A stretch of DNA of 64,000 bases from Methylobacterium symbioticum (GCF_902141845.1 NZ_CABFPH010000011.1:1-64000); one strand, 5' to 3'; counted from the first letter of the stretch, positions 12,965 through 22,066 are shown. The notes: generated by a model from the sequence alone, not told the origin. Program-made: numbers and translations.

Positions 12965-13582
12965 TCAGCCCGAAACCGGGCCGCACCAGCCCGGCAGATA
13001 TCCGGCCTCGGGAGACTTGGCGAGGCGAAGCGCCTCCTCCAGCGCCTCGGCGAAGTCGCCCTCGACGCGCTTGGCCTTGATGTTCCGGCGCAGGTAATCG
13101 GCCCAGAGGAACTCGCTGAACGGCGTGGTGTCCTTGGCGAAGCCGCCAGCCCGGCGCAGCTCGCCCGCGAGGCTGCGGAAAGGGTCGTCGACGAGGTCGG
13201 CGATGCCCTTCGGAATGTCCTTGAAGGTCTGGCGCGTGCCCTCCGCGTCGTAGGGGTGCGACCAGGCCTTGTGGTCGCACACGGTCCAGAAGGCGTCCTT
13301 GTCGAGCTTGTGCAGGTCGGCCACCACGGTGACCTGGATTGCCTCAACGCCCTCCAGCTGGAGGGCGCGGGAGAGGTGGTGGTGATCGATGACGTAGTGG
13401 CGCTTCTTCGGCCCGAGCAGGGTCGGGATCGTGTGCGAGCCGAGGAACTTCTCCTTCTTCTCCGGGTCGTGCTCGCGCCAGCGGCGGCGCTTCTCCTCGA
13501 CCTCGCGGAAGCCGACCGTCATCTGCGTCGGGCGCAGCTCCGCGATCGGGACCAGGGTCAGGATGGGTTCGCGCGGGGCCAT
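12965..13582 (-). CDS. ParB-like nuclease-fold protein
   Basis: The 205-residue protein opens ILTLVPIAELRPTQMTVGF, the ParB-type N-terminal strand and 'LRPTQ' turn, and contains YVIDHHHLSRALQLEGV, equivalent to the ParB nucleotide-binding box (G-x-R-R-x-x-A in classic ParB, here D-H-H-H-L). It matches the ParBc_2 type of short ParB-like proteins. It lacks an obvious helix-turn-helix for parS binding and is not next to parA, so a role in chromosome partition is unlikely. A CTP-binding or nuclease-type role is possible. The start follows the family N-terminus; no operon partner is evident. Confidence 0.7.
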   Translation of the reverse strand: MAPREPILTLVPIAELRPTQMTVGFREVEEKRRRWREHDPEKKEKFLGSHTIPTLLGPKKRHYVIDHHHLSRALQLEGVEAIQVTVVADLHKLDKDAFWTVCDHKAWSHPYDAEGTRQTFKDIPKGIADLVDDPFRSLAGELRRAGGFAKDTTPFSEFLWADYLRRNIKAKRVEGDFAEALEEALRLAKSPEAGYLPGWCGPVSG

Positions 13583-13680
13583 GGCTCGGATACTCCGGTC
13601 GAAACGTCGACGAGTCCCGATCTGTCACGGCCTGCCGGGGACGGCCAAGGCTTCCCCGTTCACGTTCCCGGGACCGGATC

Positions 13681-14400
13681 TCAGTAGCGGGTGGTGAGCG
13701 TGGTGAGCCAGTCGGGCGAGGCTGCAACCGCCCAGGCCTCGGCGCGCTTGTCGAGTCCGCCGAGGACGAGGAGGCCGAGCGCCACGAGCACGGCGCCCAT
13801 CGCCGCCCTGGCGCCCCGGCCGGCACGGCCGAGATCCCGCCGCCAGGCGAGCAGCGCCTCGCGGGAGATCAGACCGAGCAGCGCGAGCGGCGCCGCCGCC
13901 CCGATCCCGAAGGCGAGCATGGTGAGCGCCACCGCACCGAGATGTTCGCCGCGCGCCGCGAGCAGCGAGGCGGCCCCGAGCGTCGGCCCGACGCAGGGGC
14001 TCCAGGCCGCACCGAGCAGGAGCCCCACCGCGAACTGGCCCCCGAGCCCCCGGCCCGCGACGCCGCCGAGGCGCCGCTCGCCCCAGGCGCCGACCGGTCC
14101 GGCGAGCACCGTGGCGCGGGCCTGGAGCGCCGGGATCAGGAGGACGAGGCCGACTAGGACGAGGAGGACCGCGCCGAGACTGCGGAACAGGTCGCCGTCG
14201 AGACCGATCGCGAAGCCGACCGTCGCGACGAACAGCCCGATCCCGGTGAAGGACAGGGCGAGCCCGGCGGCGAGCGCCACCGGCCCGAGCCGGTGCTCCG
14301 AGGCCGCCGTGGCGAGCACGATCGGGAGAAGCGGCAGCACGCAGGGCGAGAGCGTCGAGAGCAGGCCGGCGAGGAGGGCGAATCCGATGGTGCCGAGCAT
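13681..14400 (-). CDS. CcdA/DsbD-type membrane protein (cytochrome c biogenesis / thiol electron transfer)
   Basis: This is a polytopic inner membrane protein of about 239 residues with roughly six hydrophobic helices. It has the family's two cysteine motifs: LSTLSPCVLPLLPIVLA in the first helix and GAAWSPCVGPTLGAA in the fourth. CcdA-type proteins pass electrons from cytoplasmic thioredoxin to periplasmic thiol proteins. The start at 14400 (MLGTIGFALLAGL) was chosen because the upstream in-frame extension to 14508 is Arg/Pro-rich and not typical. No thioredoxin-like partner or cytochrome gene is adjacent. Confidence 0.87.
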   Translation of the reverse strand: MLGTIGFALLAGLLSTLSPCVLPLLPIVLATAASEHRLGPVALAAGLALSFTGIGLFVATVGFAIGLDGDLFRSLGAVLLVLVGLVLLIPALQARATVLAGPVGAWGERRLGGVAGRGLGGQFAVGLLLGAAWSPCVGPTLGAASLLAARGEHLGAVALTMLAFGIGAAAPLALLGLISREALLAWRRDLGRAGRGARAAMGAVLVALGLLVLGGLDKRAEAWAVAASPDWLTTLTTRY

Positions 14401-14565
14401 GACGGGGTCCGCGACCGGTCCAGATCGGGGCGGGTCCGGCCGGACGCCCCATACCCCGTTCGCTCGCACGCTCACGCGGGTTTCGCCAGCCGCGTGAGAC
14501 CGAACCACCCGCGACGCTCACGGGTCCGCGTTGCGGCCGCGGCCCACGCGGACTAACCCGGAGAC

Positions 14566-16323
14566 ATGCGCTATTATCTCGGTCTCGCCACCACGTTCCA
14601 CGACCCGGCACTCGCCCTGATCGGGCCGGATGGGGGCGTGCTCTTCGCCGAGGGGGCGGAGCGCGTCCTGCAATACAAGCGCGCCCCGAATTGCGAGCCG
14701 GATCCCGCGAGCCGGATGGTGGGGCTGCTGGAAGACTATGTGCCCCGCGGCTCCGAGATCGTGGTGGCCTCGAGCTGGGGGGCGCAGTTCAGCGAGTTCC
14801 TGCGGGGTCAGGAGCGCAGCGGCGCCTTCGACCTGATGGCGCTCGCCCAGCACCCGACGGCTCTCAACCGCTCCTTCGTGCCGGAGCGGGCCGAGCGCAT
14901 CTTCATCGCCGACCTGGCGCTCGCCCAGGCCCGGGCCGGCTACGGCACCCTGCTGGCCTTGAACCAGGAGACGCGGGGCACGGGCCGGCCGGCACGGGCC
15001 GAGATCGTGGCGCAGCACCGCTTCCCCCACCATCTCGCGCATGCCGCCTACGCTCTCTGGGGGAGCCCATTCCGGGACGCCACGGCGCTCGTCGTCGACG
15101 GCATGGGCGAGACCGGCGCGGCGGCGATCTACGCCCTGCGGGACGGGCGCATCGCGGAGGTGCGCCGTCAGCGCGGGCGCGGCTCCGTCGGCTTCCTCTA
15201 CGGCCTCGTCACCGATCTCGCCGGGTTCGACCAGATCAAGGGCGAGGAATGGAAGATCATGGGGCTCGCCCCCTATGGCCGGCCCGATCCGGAGTTGATG
15301 GAGCTTCTGCGCCGCCTCTATGCGGTGGAGAACGGGCGCCTGCGCTTCGCCGACGACGCCACGGTCCAGGCGGTTGCCGCCGAGATCCTGGCGCGCCGCC
15401 CGGCCGCGGCCTCGGAAAGCGGCTGGGCTGACCTCGCCCGCAGCGGCCAGGAGATCTTCTGCGAGCTCATGGACGTCCTCGTGGCCGAGGCCCACGCGCT
15501 CAGCCCCCACGAGAACCTCGTCGTCGCCGGCGGCTGCGGGCTCAACTCCTCCTATAACGGGCGCGTCCTCGGGCGCTCGCCGTTCTCCCGCCTGCACGTG
15601 CCCTCGGCACCGGGCGACGACGGCAACGCCATCGGCGCGGCGTGGCTCGCCTATGCCGAGGATCACCCGGACTGGACCGGCCCGGCGCCGGAAGCGCGAC
15701 CGCTCAGCCCCTATCTCGGCTCGCGCGTCTCCACGGAACCGATGGAGCGGCTGGCCGAGCAGGAGCCCCGCGCCCGGCGCCTCGGCCATGAGGGCGTCAC
15801 CCGCGAAGCGGCGCGGATCCTCAGCCAGGGCGGCCTCGTCGGCTGGGTCCAGGGACGGGCCGAGTTCGGGCCCCGGGCGCTCGGCAACCGCTCGATCCTG
15901 GCCGATCCGCGACCGGAGGGTGCCAAGGACGCGCTCAACGCCAAGGTGAAGTATCGCGAGGCGTTCCGCCCCTTCGCGCCCTCGATCCTGGCCGAGGCCG
16001 GCCCCGACTGGTTCGAGGACTACGCCGACAGCCCCTACATGGAGCGGACCCTGGTCTGGCGGGACGCGGTGCGGACGCGCGTCCCGGCCGTGGTGCACGC
16101 GGACGGAACGGGCCGGCTTCAGAGCGTCACGCAGGCGCGCAACCCGGCCTATGCGGGGCTGATCGCGGCCTTTGCCGAGATCACCGGCGTGCCGATCCTG
16201 CTCAACACGAGCTTCAACGTGATGGGCAAGCCGATCCTGCACAGCGCGGAGGACGCGATCCTGATGTTCTACACCACCGGCCTCGACGCGCTGGTGGTGG
16301 AGGATTGGATCGTGGTGAAGTGA
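14566..16323 (+). CDS. O-carbamoyltransferase, NodU/CmcH family
   Basis: The 585-residue protein starts MRYYLGLATTFHDPALALIG, the usual opening of NodU/CmcH enzymes. The Kae1-like N-terminal domain carries HRFPHHLAHAAYAL (metal-binding His), VVDGMGETG and GEEWKIMGLAPYG. The C-terminal YrdC-like domain has VGWVQGRAEFGPRALGNRSIL, FRPFAPSIL and ILLNTSFNVMGKPI. The family makes carbamoyl-adenylate from carbamoyl phosphate and ATP and moves the carbamoyl group to a hydroxyl of an antibiotic, Nod factor or glycan. Neighbours are unrelated, so the acceptor is unknown. The catalytic blocks look intact. Confidence 0.92.
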   Translation: MRYYLGLATTFHDPALALIGPDGGVLFAEGAERVLQYKRAPNCEPDPASRMVGLLEDYVPRGSEIVVASSWGAQFSEFLRGQERSGAFDLMALAQHPTALNRSFVPERAERIFIADLALAQARAGYGTLLALNQETRGTGRPARAEIVAQHRFPHHLAHAAYALWGSPFRDATALVVDGMGETGAAAIYALRDGRIAEVRRQRGRGSVGFLYGLVTDLAGFDQIKGEEWKIMGLAPYGRPDPELMELLRRLYAVENGRLRFADDATVQAVAAEILARRPAAASESGWADLARSGQEIFCELMDVLVAEAHALSPHENLVVAGGCGLNSSYNGRVLGRSPFSRLHVPSAPGDDGNAIGAAWLAYAEDHPDWTGPAPEARPLSPYLGSRVSTEPMERLAEQEPRARRLGHEGVTREAARILSQGGLVGWVQGRAEFGPRALGNRSILADPRPEGAKDALNAKVKYREAFRPFAPSILAEAGPDWFEDYADSPYMERTLVWRDAVRTRVPAVVHADGTGRLQSVTQARNPAYAGLIAAFAEITGVPILLNTSFNVMGKPILHSAEDAILMFYTTGLDALVVEDWIVVK

Positions 16324-16334
16324 GAAGCTTCCGA

Positions 16335-16358
16335 CCCTCCCCCGCAGAGGGGGGAGGG
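16335..16358. terminator. GC-only inverted repeat between convergent genes
   Basis: Arms CCCTCCCCC and GGGGGGAGGG flank a short loop between the carbamoyltransferase and the convergent glycine-zipper gene. It has no T-run, so it may be a bidirectional terminator or a dispersed repeat; a similar CCCTC...GAGGG hairpin is found near 62,780. Confidence 0.45.
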
Positions 16359-16370
16359 AAGACAGTGGCC

Positions 16371-16727
16371 CTACTCGCAGACCTCGACGCGCTTGTAGGT
16401 GAAGTCCTCGTCGTTCAGCCACACCTTGCGGCGCTCGTAGTGGCAAATCGGCCCGCGGGGGCGACGCACCACGACCTCTTCGGGCTCCTCCCCCACGACG
16501 CGGCGGGGGCGGTATCCCGGCGGCGGCGGGGGCGGCGGCTGATTGGCGCCGTTGATGAGGGCACCCGCCGCGACGCCACCGACCACGCCTGCGGCGAGGC
16601 CGCCGATGATCGCGGCGTTCTGGCCGTCCCTGGCAGAGCCCGGCGTGACGGCTGCGATGAGGAGGGCGCCGACGAGCGCGAGGCGCGCTCCATGCCGGAT
16701 CGGCCCGAGGACAGGGATGGTGCGCAC
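16371..16727 (-). CDS. Secreted glycine-zipper protein of unknown function
   Basis: The 118-residue protein has a signal-peptide-like N-terminus (LALVGALLIAAVTPGSARDG), then a glycine-zipper transmembrane segment (AAIIGGLAAGVVGGVAAGALI), a proline run (PPPPPPPGY) and a C-terminal domain with two cysteines (ICHYERRKVWLNDEDFTYKR, then VEVC). Such small envelope proteins are frequent in Methylobacterium. No enzyme motif is seen. It converges with the carbamoyltransferase and lies downstream of the dehalogenase gene on the same strand, about 90 bp away. Confidence 0.7.
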   Translation of the reverse strand: MRTIPVLGPIRHGARLALVGALLIAAVTPGSARDGQNAAIIGGLAAGVVGGVAAGALINGANQPPPPPPPGYRPRRVVGEEPEEVVVRRPRGPICHYERRKVWLNDEDFTYKRVEVCE

Positions 16728-16820
16728 GCTCGAAATCTCCCGCTGGGGTCGCAGGAGTTCAACGCCCGGATGTTTAAGAATCCGCCAACGCGACGGGCAC
16801 GATCGACTTGTGCAGGAGCA

Positions 16821-17495
16821 TCAGGCGAGCAGCCCGTCGAGGCTGCCGAGCACCGCGGCGGGGGCGAGATCCGCGTACTCGTCCGGCAGGCCCCGGCGGT
16901 TGATCCAGGCGCAGCGCAGGCCGAAGGCGGCAGCGCCTGCGATGTCCCAGCGGTTGGAGGAGCAGAACAGCACGCGCTCCCGCGCCGCGCCGGCCCGCTC
17001 TACGGCGTCGGCATAGGCGGCGGGCGCCGTCTTGAAGGTCTGCGCGGTCTCGACCGAGAGCAAAGCGTCGAGATGCGGCCCGAGGCCCGCCGAGGCGACC
17101 GCGCGCTCCAGCATCGCGGCGTTGCCGTTCGAGAAGACGCCCGTGCGGATCCCGCGGGCGCGCAAGGCGCGCAGCACGTCCGGCACCTCCGGATAGGCGT
17201 CGAGATCGCGATAGGCGTCGAGCAGGGGCTCGCGCAGGGCAGGGTCCACGTTCGGGTGGAGCGCGAGCGCGTAGTCGAGGGCCTCCTCGGTCAGCGACCA
17301 GAAGCTGCGGTAGCGTCCGCTGAGCGCGCGGATCCAGCTATATTCGAGCTGCTTGTTGCGCCAGACCTCCGAGAGATGGGGGGCGTCGGTCCCGATCGCC
17401 GCGGCGTGGCGCTGAACGGCCGCGTGCACGTCGAACAGGGTGCCGTAGGCGTCGAACAGGACGCAGTCGGTGCCGTCGAGCAGGGCTTGAGTCAT
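16821..17495 (-). CDS. Haloacid dehalogenase type II (HAD superfamily hydrolase)
   Basis: The 224-residue protein has HAD motif I with the nucleophile Asp in LFDAYGTLFDV, the type II dehalogenase features YSWIRALSGRY, motif II GVFSNGNAAML, motif III Lys in AQTFKTAPAAY and the motif IV region CSSNRWDIAGAAAFGLRCAW. Type II enzymes hydrolyse L-2-haloacids through an ester intermediate at the Asp. The family also includes phosphatases of similar sequence, so the substrate is inferred. The start ATG at 17495 follows the family N-terminus. It lies 62 bp downstream of murJ on the same strand and may be cotranscribed. Confidence 0.88.
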   Translation of the reverse strand: MTQALLDGTDCVLFDAYGTLFDVHAAVQRHAAAIGTDAPHLSEVWRNKQLEYSWIRALSGRYRSFWSLTEEALDYALALHPNVDPALREPLLDAYRDLDAYPEVPDVLRALRARGIRTGVFSNGNAAMLERAVASAGLGPHLDALLSVETAQTFKTAPAAYADAVERAGAARERVLFCSSNRWDIAGAAAFGLRCAWINRRGLPDEYADLAPAAVLGSLDGLLA

Positions 17496-17557
17496 GGGCG
17501 GGTTCCAGTTCCGTGCCCCCGCATCTGGGGCCGGACCAGGCCCGCGGCCAGCCCCGC

Positions 17558-19087
17558 TCAGCGCCGCCGCAAGCGCACCCCGACGCCGTGCAGGAAGCCG
17601 AGCAGCAGGATGCCGTAGAGCGTGGCGCCAGCGAGGCCGAGCAGGCCGAGTACCGCGATCTCGCGTCCGTGCGGCAGGGCCGGCACCAAGCGGTCGGCGA
17701 CCGGCAGACCGTAGAGCGCAAGGAGGGCGAGCGCCGCGCAGGCCAGCGCAACGCCGAACACGGTGAGCCCGAGCGTGCGCCCCGGCGCGGTCCAGCCCCG
17801 GCGCCAGGCGAGGCCGACGAGGATGGCAAGGTTCACCCATTGGCTGATCGCGGTGGCGAGCGCCAGACCGGTGACGCCGTAGGGCCCTGTCAGGACCAAC
17901 TTCAGGGCCACGTTGACGAGGATGGCGCTGAGGGAGGCCCAGAGCGGAGTCATGGTGTCCTGCCGGGCGGTGAAGCTCGGCACGGCGCTGCGCACCAGCA
18001 CGACCGCCGGGAGGGCGAGGCCGTAGGCGGCCAGCACCTCGGCCGCCCGGGCGGCATCCTCCGCCGAGAAGGCGCCGCGCTGGAACAGAGCCGCCATGAT
18101 CAGGCCGGGCAGGGTGAGGAAGGCCACCGTGAAGGGCGCCGACAGGGCGAGCGAGAAGCCCGCCGCCCGGTTCTGCGCCGCGTGCGCCCCCGCCACGTCC
18201 CCGGCGGCGATGCGGCGACTCATCTCCGGCAGCAGCACGGTGCCGGCGGCGATGGCGATGACGCCGAAGGGGAGCTGGTAGAGCCGGTCGGCGTAGTAGA
18301 GCGCCGAGACCGCGCCGGTCGGCAGCAAGCTCGCGATGATGGTGTCGGCAAACGCCGCGATCTGGAAGCCGGCCGAGCCGATCACCGCGGGGCCGAGCAC
18401 CTTGAAGAACTTGGTCATGGCCGGGTCGCGCAGGCTCGGCCGTGCGAGGCTGGGCGCGATGCCGGCCCGGCGCGCATCCCACCAGACCAGGGCGAATTGC
18501 AGCACGCCCGAGACGGCAACGCCCCAGGCGGCGGCATAGGCCGCGTTCGGGAACAGGACGGCCAGCGCCAGCGCTGCCAGCATCGCGAGGTTGAGGAGCA
18601 CCGGCGCGCCGGCGGCGGCCGCGAAGCGGCGATGCGCGTTCAGGATGCCGGAGACGAGTGTCACCAGCGTCATGAACAGCAGGTAGGGGAAGGTGATCCG
18701 CGTGAGCGAGACCGCGAGCGCGAAGCGCTCCGGATCCTCGGAGAAGCCTGGGGCGAGGGCCCGCACCACCAGGGGCATCAGCGGAAGGGCCAGCGCCAGC
18801 AGCGCGAGCTGCACGATGAGCATCAGGGCGAAGATGCGGTCGGCGAAGCCCTTGGCGGCGCCCGGCGCGCCGGCCTCGGCGAGCCCCGCATAGGCCGGCA
18901 CGAAGGCGGTGTTGAAGGCACCCTCGCCGAAGATCGCCCGGAAATGGTTCGGCAGGCGGAACGCGACGACGAAGGCGTCGGCCATCGGCCCGGCGCCCAT
19001 CACAGCGGCCATCACCACGTCGCGGGCGAAGCCGGTGACCCGCGAGACCAGGGTCCAGCCGCCGACGGAGAGGATGGAGCGGATCAT
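17558..19087 (-). CDS. murJ: Lipid II flippase MurJ
   Basis: The 509-residue protein has about 14 hydrophobic helices and the MOP/MviN signatures: SRVTGFARDVVMAAVMGAG, ADAFVVAFRLPNHFRAIFGEG and NTAFVPAY near the N-terminus, and YYADRLYQLPFGVIAIAAGT in the middle. MurJ flips lipid-linked peptidoglycan precursor across the inner membrane and is usually essential. The final residues (VGVRLRRR) are basic and cytoplasmic. It stands apart from other cell wall genes here. The start MIRSILSVGGWTLVSR is the normal family N-terminus. Confidence 0.95.
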   Translation of the reverse strand: MIRSILSVGGWTLVSRVTGFARDVVMAAVMGAGPMADAFVVAFRLPNHFRAIFGEGAFNTAFVPAYAGLAEAGAPGAAKGFADRIFALMLIVQLALLALALPLMPLVVRALAPGFSEDPERFALAVSLTRITFPYLLFMTLVTLVSGILNAHRRFAAAAGAPVLLNLAMLAALALAVLFPNAAYAAAWGVAVSGVLQFALVWWDARRAGIAPSLARPSLRDPAMTKFFKVLGPAVIGSAGFQIAAFADTIIASLLPTGAVSALYYADRLYQLPFGVIAIAAGTVLLPEMSRRIAAGDVAGAHAAQNRAAGFSLALSAPFTVAFLTLPGLIMAALFQRGAFSAEDAARAAEVLAAYGLALPAVVLVRSAVPSFTARQDTMTPLWASLSAILVNVALKLVLTGPYGVTGLALATAISQWVNLAILVGLAWRRGWTAPGRTLGLTVFGVALACAALALLALYGLPVADRLVPALPHGREIAVLGLLGLAGATLYGILLLGFLHGVGVRLRRR

Positions 19088-19264
19088 CGCGCGCGGCCCC
19101 CGGGCTCACGCGCCGGAGACGAGGGCGCGATCATGGCCGAGCCCTATCAGATCGGAGGGCGCCCGCGTGCCGGTGCCTGGGCCACACCCGCCGAAAGATC
19201 GCACGCGCCCTCGGCGCCCGTTCTTCGGAGCGATGGGGGGCGTGGCCGACGAAGGGGCGTCGTG

Positions 19265-19960
19265 TCAGAGCGAGGGCTGTTCGATCCGGTCGAGGCCGAG
19301 CGCCTCGGTGAGCCAGGCGCGGGCGCGGCTGACGCGGCTCTTCACGGTGCCGGTCTGGCAGCCGATCACCGCGGCGGCGGCCTCGTAGGTGAGGCCCTGC
19401 GCGCCGACCAGGATCAGCGCCTCGCGCTGCGCCGCCGGGAGCTTCGCCATCGTGGCCCAGACGTTCTGCAGGGCGATGTGCTCCACCTGATCGGGTAGGC
19501 TGACGAGGGCTGAAGCGGCGGCGCCGTCCACGTCCTCCACCTCGCGGCGGTGCTTGCGGATCTCGCTGTAGAACTGGTTGCGCAGGATCGTGAACAGCCA
19601 GGCCGTGAAGTTGGTGCCGGGCTGGAACCGGTTCCGGTTCGCCCACGCCTTGAGCAGCGTCTCCTGCACGAGATCGTCCGCACGCGCCGGGCTCACCGCC
19701 AGCGACAGGGCGAAGGCGCGCAAGGCCGGCAGAACCTCGATCAGATCCTTGCCGAACCGGGACTCCGAGGCGGCGTCCTGGCCGTCGAGCAGCGTAGTGA
19801 GGCGCTCGATCAGCGCGACGAGATGGGCGGGCCGCTCCTCGATCAGTCGGGCATAGGTCTCGCGCAGCTGCGCGCCGAGATGGTCGCGAACCGCCGCCGT
19901 GAGCGCCGCGCCGGGCGCGCCGGGTTCTGCCATGCACGACATGTCCTTCGGTTCGGTCAC
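19265..19960 (-). CDS. ecfG: ECF sigma factor, EcfG-type general stress regulator
   Basis: The 231-residue protein contains region 2 (LRAFALSLAVSPARADDLVQ, ETLLKAWANRNRFQPGTN, FTAWLFTILRNQFYSEIRK) and region 4 (LPAAQREALILVGAQGLTYE and TGTVKSRVSRARAWL). This wording is characteristic of the EcfG (ECF15) group that drives the general stress response in alphaproteobacteria under PhyR/NepR control. An N-terminal extension of about 60 residues precedes region 2. It starts with GTG at 19960 behind GGGAGGAT. PhyR and NepR are not in the window, so which EcfG paralogue this is cannot be decided. An HWE kinase, a class that can feed this pathway, lies 3 kb away. Confidence 0.8.
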   Translation of the reverse strand: MTEPKDMSCMAEPGAPGAALTAAVRDHLGAQLRETYARLIEERPAHLVALIERLTTLLDGQDAASESRFGKDLIEVLPALRAFALSLAVSPARADDLVQETLLKAWANRNRFQPGTNFTAWLFTILRNQFYSEIRKHRREVEDVDGAAASALVSLPDQVEHIALQNVWATMAKLPAAQREALILVGAQGLTYEAAAAVIGCQTGTVKSRVSRARAWLTEALGLDRIEQPSL

Positions 19961-20245
19961 GGGCCGAATCCTCCCTCGCGCGCTGTCTCGCCCCGTTCGA
20001 CCGGGACAAATAAGAAAAATTCGAAAGAGGTTTTGGCTAGTGAATTATGAACACGCGGTGACGAGTTCCCGGCGAAGTTGCAGAAATGCAGGAGCCGCCC
20101 GCCTGCGGTGCAGGGGGCGGCTCGGGGACGTGATCCGCTCGATCCCGCTCGGACGCGGATCCCGGAGCGGCGAGGTCGGTCGGGTCGGTTCGACCCGACC
20201 GGATCCGCATTCCCGAGGGATTCGGCCGGATGCGGGCAGCCCGCC

Positions 20246-20845
20246 TCAGGCGGTCGCCTCGGCGTACATCTTCTCCACGTGCTCCCAGTTCACGAGGTTC
20301 TCGATGAAGGCCTTGAGGTAGTCGGGACGGCGGTTGCGATAGTCGATGTAGTAGGAGTGCTCCCACACATCGACGCCGAGGATCGGCTTGGCGCCGTGCA
20401 CAAGCGGGTTTTCGCCGTTCGGGGTCTTCAGGATGGCGAGCTTGCCGTCCTTGACCGCGAGCCAAGCCCAGCCCGAGCCGAACTGGCCGATGCCGGCCTG
20501 GATGAAGTCGGCCTTGAACTTCTCGAAGCCGCCGAGGTCCTCATCGATCTTCTTGGCGATCGCGCCGGGCGGGGTGCCGCCGCCGTTGGGCTTCATCCAG
20601 TTCCAGAAGTGGATGTGGTTGTAGTGCTGGCCGGCGTTGTTGAACAGCGCCTGGTTGGTGTTGTAGGAGGCCTTTACGATCTCCTCCACGCTCTTGCCCT
20701 GGAGATCGGTTCCTTCGAGAAGCTTGTTGCCGGTATCGACATAGGCCTTGTGGTGCTTGTCGTGGTGAAACTCCAGGGTCTCCTTCGACATGTAGGGGGC
20801 CAGCGCGTCGTAGGCGTAGGGCAGTTCCGGCAGGGTGAAGGTCAT
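20246..20845 (-). CDS. sodB: Superoxide dismutase, iron type
   Basis: The 199-residue protein begins MTFTLPELPYAYDALAPYMS and has the four metal ligands: His in LEFHHDKHH, His in GQHYNHIHFW, and Asp and His in VDVWEHSYYIDYRN. The Gln in NNAGQHYNH occupies the position used by iron enzymes, whereas manganese enzymes have Gly there, so an iron or cambialistic enzyme is inferred. It removes superoxide in the cytoplasm. There is no signal peptide. The start at 20845 is the family's normal one; a long upstream extension in the same frame is Arg/Pro-rich and rejected. Confidence 0.95.
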   Translation of the reverse strand: MTFTLPELPYAYDALAPYMSKETLEFHHDKHHKAYVDTGNKLLEGTDLQGKSVEEIVKASYNTNQALFNNAGQHYNHIHFWNWMKPNGGGTPPGAIAKKIDEDLGGFEKFKADFIQAGIGQFGSGWAWLAVKDGKLAILKTPNGENPLVHGAKPILGVDVWEHSYYIDYRNRRPDYLKAFIENLVNWEHVEKMYAEATA

Positions 20846-21159
20846 GCGTCCGTCTCCGTTCTCGGGCTCGTCGGCGTCGGTATCCGGCTGCGATCTCGGC
20901 GGCCCAGGCGGGAGATCCCGCGCGGCGGCCCGGCCGGGGGGCCGTTCATCCAAGACCCGTTCCAGGGGCCGTCGAGCGACGACGGCCCGGTAGGTAAGTC
21001 GGCGCGCGCGCGGCGGCAACGTGGCGCATCTCCTTTTCCCCGGCGGCGCACCAGGGTTTTGCAAAACCAATGCAGGTGCTTACTGTGCGCCGCGCCCCGG
21101 TTCGGGGTCCGGGCCGATGTCCGGTCGCCTCGCCGGTCGCCTTCTAAGCTGAGAGTTCC
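20846..21159. other. Divergent intergenic region sodB / hypothetical membrane gene
   Basis: These 314 bp hold no credible gene. They contain GC-rich alternating sequence near 20,995-21,020 and a perfect 14-bp AT-centred palindrome at 21,055-21,068. Promoters for both divergent genes should lie here. Confidence 0.5.
21055..21068. promoter_or_regulatory. Perfect palindrome GGTTTTGCAAAACC, candidate operator
   Basis: The 14-bp palindrome stands out in very GC-rich DNA and sits about 90 bp upstream of the gene at 21,160 and 210 bp upstream of sodB. It does not match a Fur or Irr box that I recognise. A dimeric repressor or activator site is inferred only from symmetry and position. Confidence 0.35.
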
Positions 21160-22047
21160 ATGATTGTTGCGCTGTTCGCGCTGGCCGCGGCCCTGGTGAT
21201 CGGCGGGAGCGCCGCCGTGGTGCAGGGCTTTCCCTTCGTCCGGCTGGAGAGTGGCCTGGCCATGGTGATCGCGGGGGCGAGCACGGCCTCCGCCGGCGCG
21301 ATCCTGTTCGGGCTCGGCGTGGTCTGCCTCGGCCTCAAGCGGATCGAGAAGGGACTCAAGATGCGCCGGGAGGCGGAGGCCGGGCCGGTTCCCGTCCCGC
21401 CGCCGGTCTCGTCGCTCGGTGCCGTCTTCCCCGAGCCGCCGCGCCCGTCCCGCCCGATCCTGCCGGGTCTGACCGGCCTCGCCGCCGGAGCCCTGGGTGG
21501 GACAGCCGCCGCGACGGCCGAGAAGCGCCCGAGCGAGCCGACCTTCGAGGACAGCCTGTTCGCGCCCGCGCCGCCGGATCCGCGTCAGCCCGAGCTTCCG
21601 ATCCCCGCCCCCGAGCCCGAAGCCTCGCCCGAGGCGCATCGGCAGGGGCGCCAGGAGCCCTTCCTCGAGGAGGCCCCGATCGACGAGCCGCACCGTGAGC
21701 GACCCGCGCACGCCGCGGAGCCCGACGACGGGATCGCGCCGGAGGACGACCTCCTCGCCGGTCCCGTGCCGCCCGAGCCCGCGCCGGCCGAGACGGAGGC
21801 CCCGGCCCTGCGTTCGAGCCTCGATGCCGCGCCCGAGACCGCCGCGCCCGAGGCGGAGGAGGCTGCGGAGAAGCCGGCGCGCGAGGTGGTGGGCAAGTAC
21901 GCCTCGGGCGGCAACACCTACGTGATGTACGCGGACGGCTCGATCGAGGCCGAGACCCCGCGCGGCCGCTTCAACTTCGCGTCCCTCGATGAATTGAAGG
22001 CCTTCATCGACGCGGGTGGGGAGGGGGCGGCGCGCGGGGCGGCCTGA
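21160..22047 (+). CDS. Membrane-anchored protein with Pro/Ala/Glu-rich linker, unknown function
   Basis: The 295-residue protein has two N-terminal hydrophobic segments (about residues 2-25 and 32-58), then an extended Pro/Glu/Ala-rich region of about 170 residues, and a compact C-terminal module with the wording VVGKYASGGNTYVMYADGSI and FASLDELKAFIDAG. This C-terminal module occurs in other Methylobacterium and Bradyrhizobium membrane proteins as far as I recall, but has no function assigned. The layout suggests a cytoplasmic domain held at the membrane by a flexible linker. It is divergent from sodB and convergent with the histidine kinase. Confidence 0.75.
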   Translation: MIVALFALAAALVIGGSAAVVQGFPFVRLESGLAMVIAGASTASAGAILFGLGVVCLGLKRIEKGLKMRREAEAGPVPVPPPVSSLGAVFPEPPRPSRPILPGLTGLAAGALGGTAAATAEKRPSEPTFEDSLFAPAPPDPRQPELPIPAPEPEASPEAHRQGRQEPFLEEAPIDEPHRERPAHAAEPDDGIAPEDDLLAGPVPPEPAPAETEAPALRSSLDAAPETAAPEAEEAAEKPAREVVGKYASGGNTYVMYADGSIEAETPRGRFNFASLDELKAFIDAGGEGAARGAA

Positions 22048-22066
22048 TCCTGCCCGGACCCCGACC

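Noticed and set aside
19961..20245. EcfG-type self-promoter (GGAAC ... CGTT) upstream of the sigma gene
   Set aside because: A GGGAAC is present on the minus strand, but no CGTT lies at the required spacing; the match is too weak.
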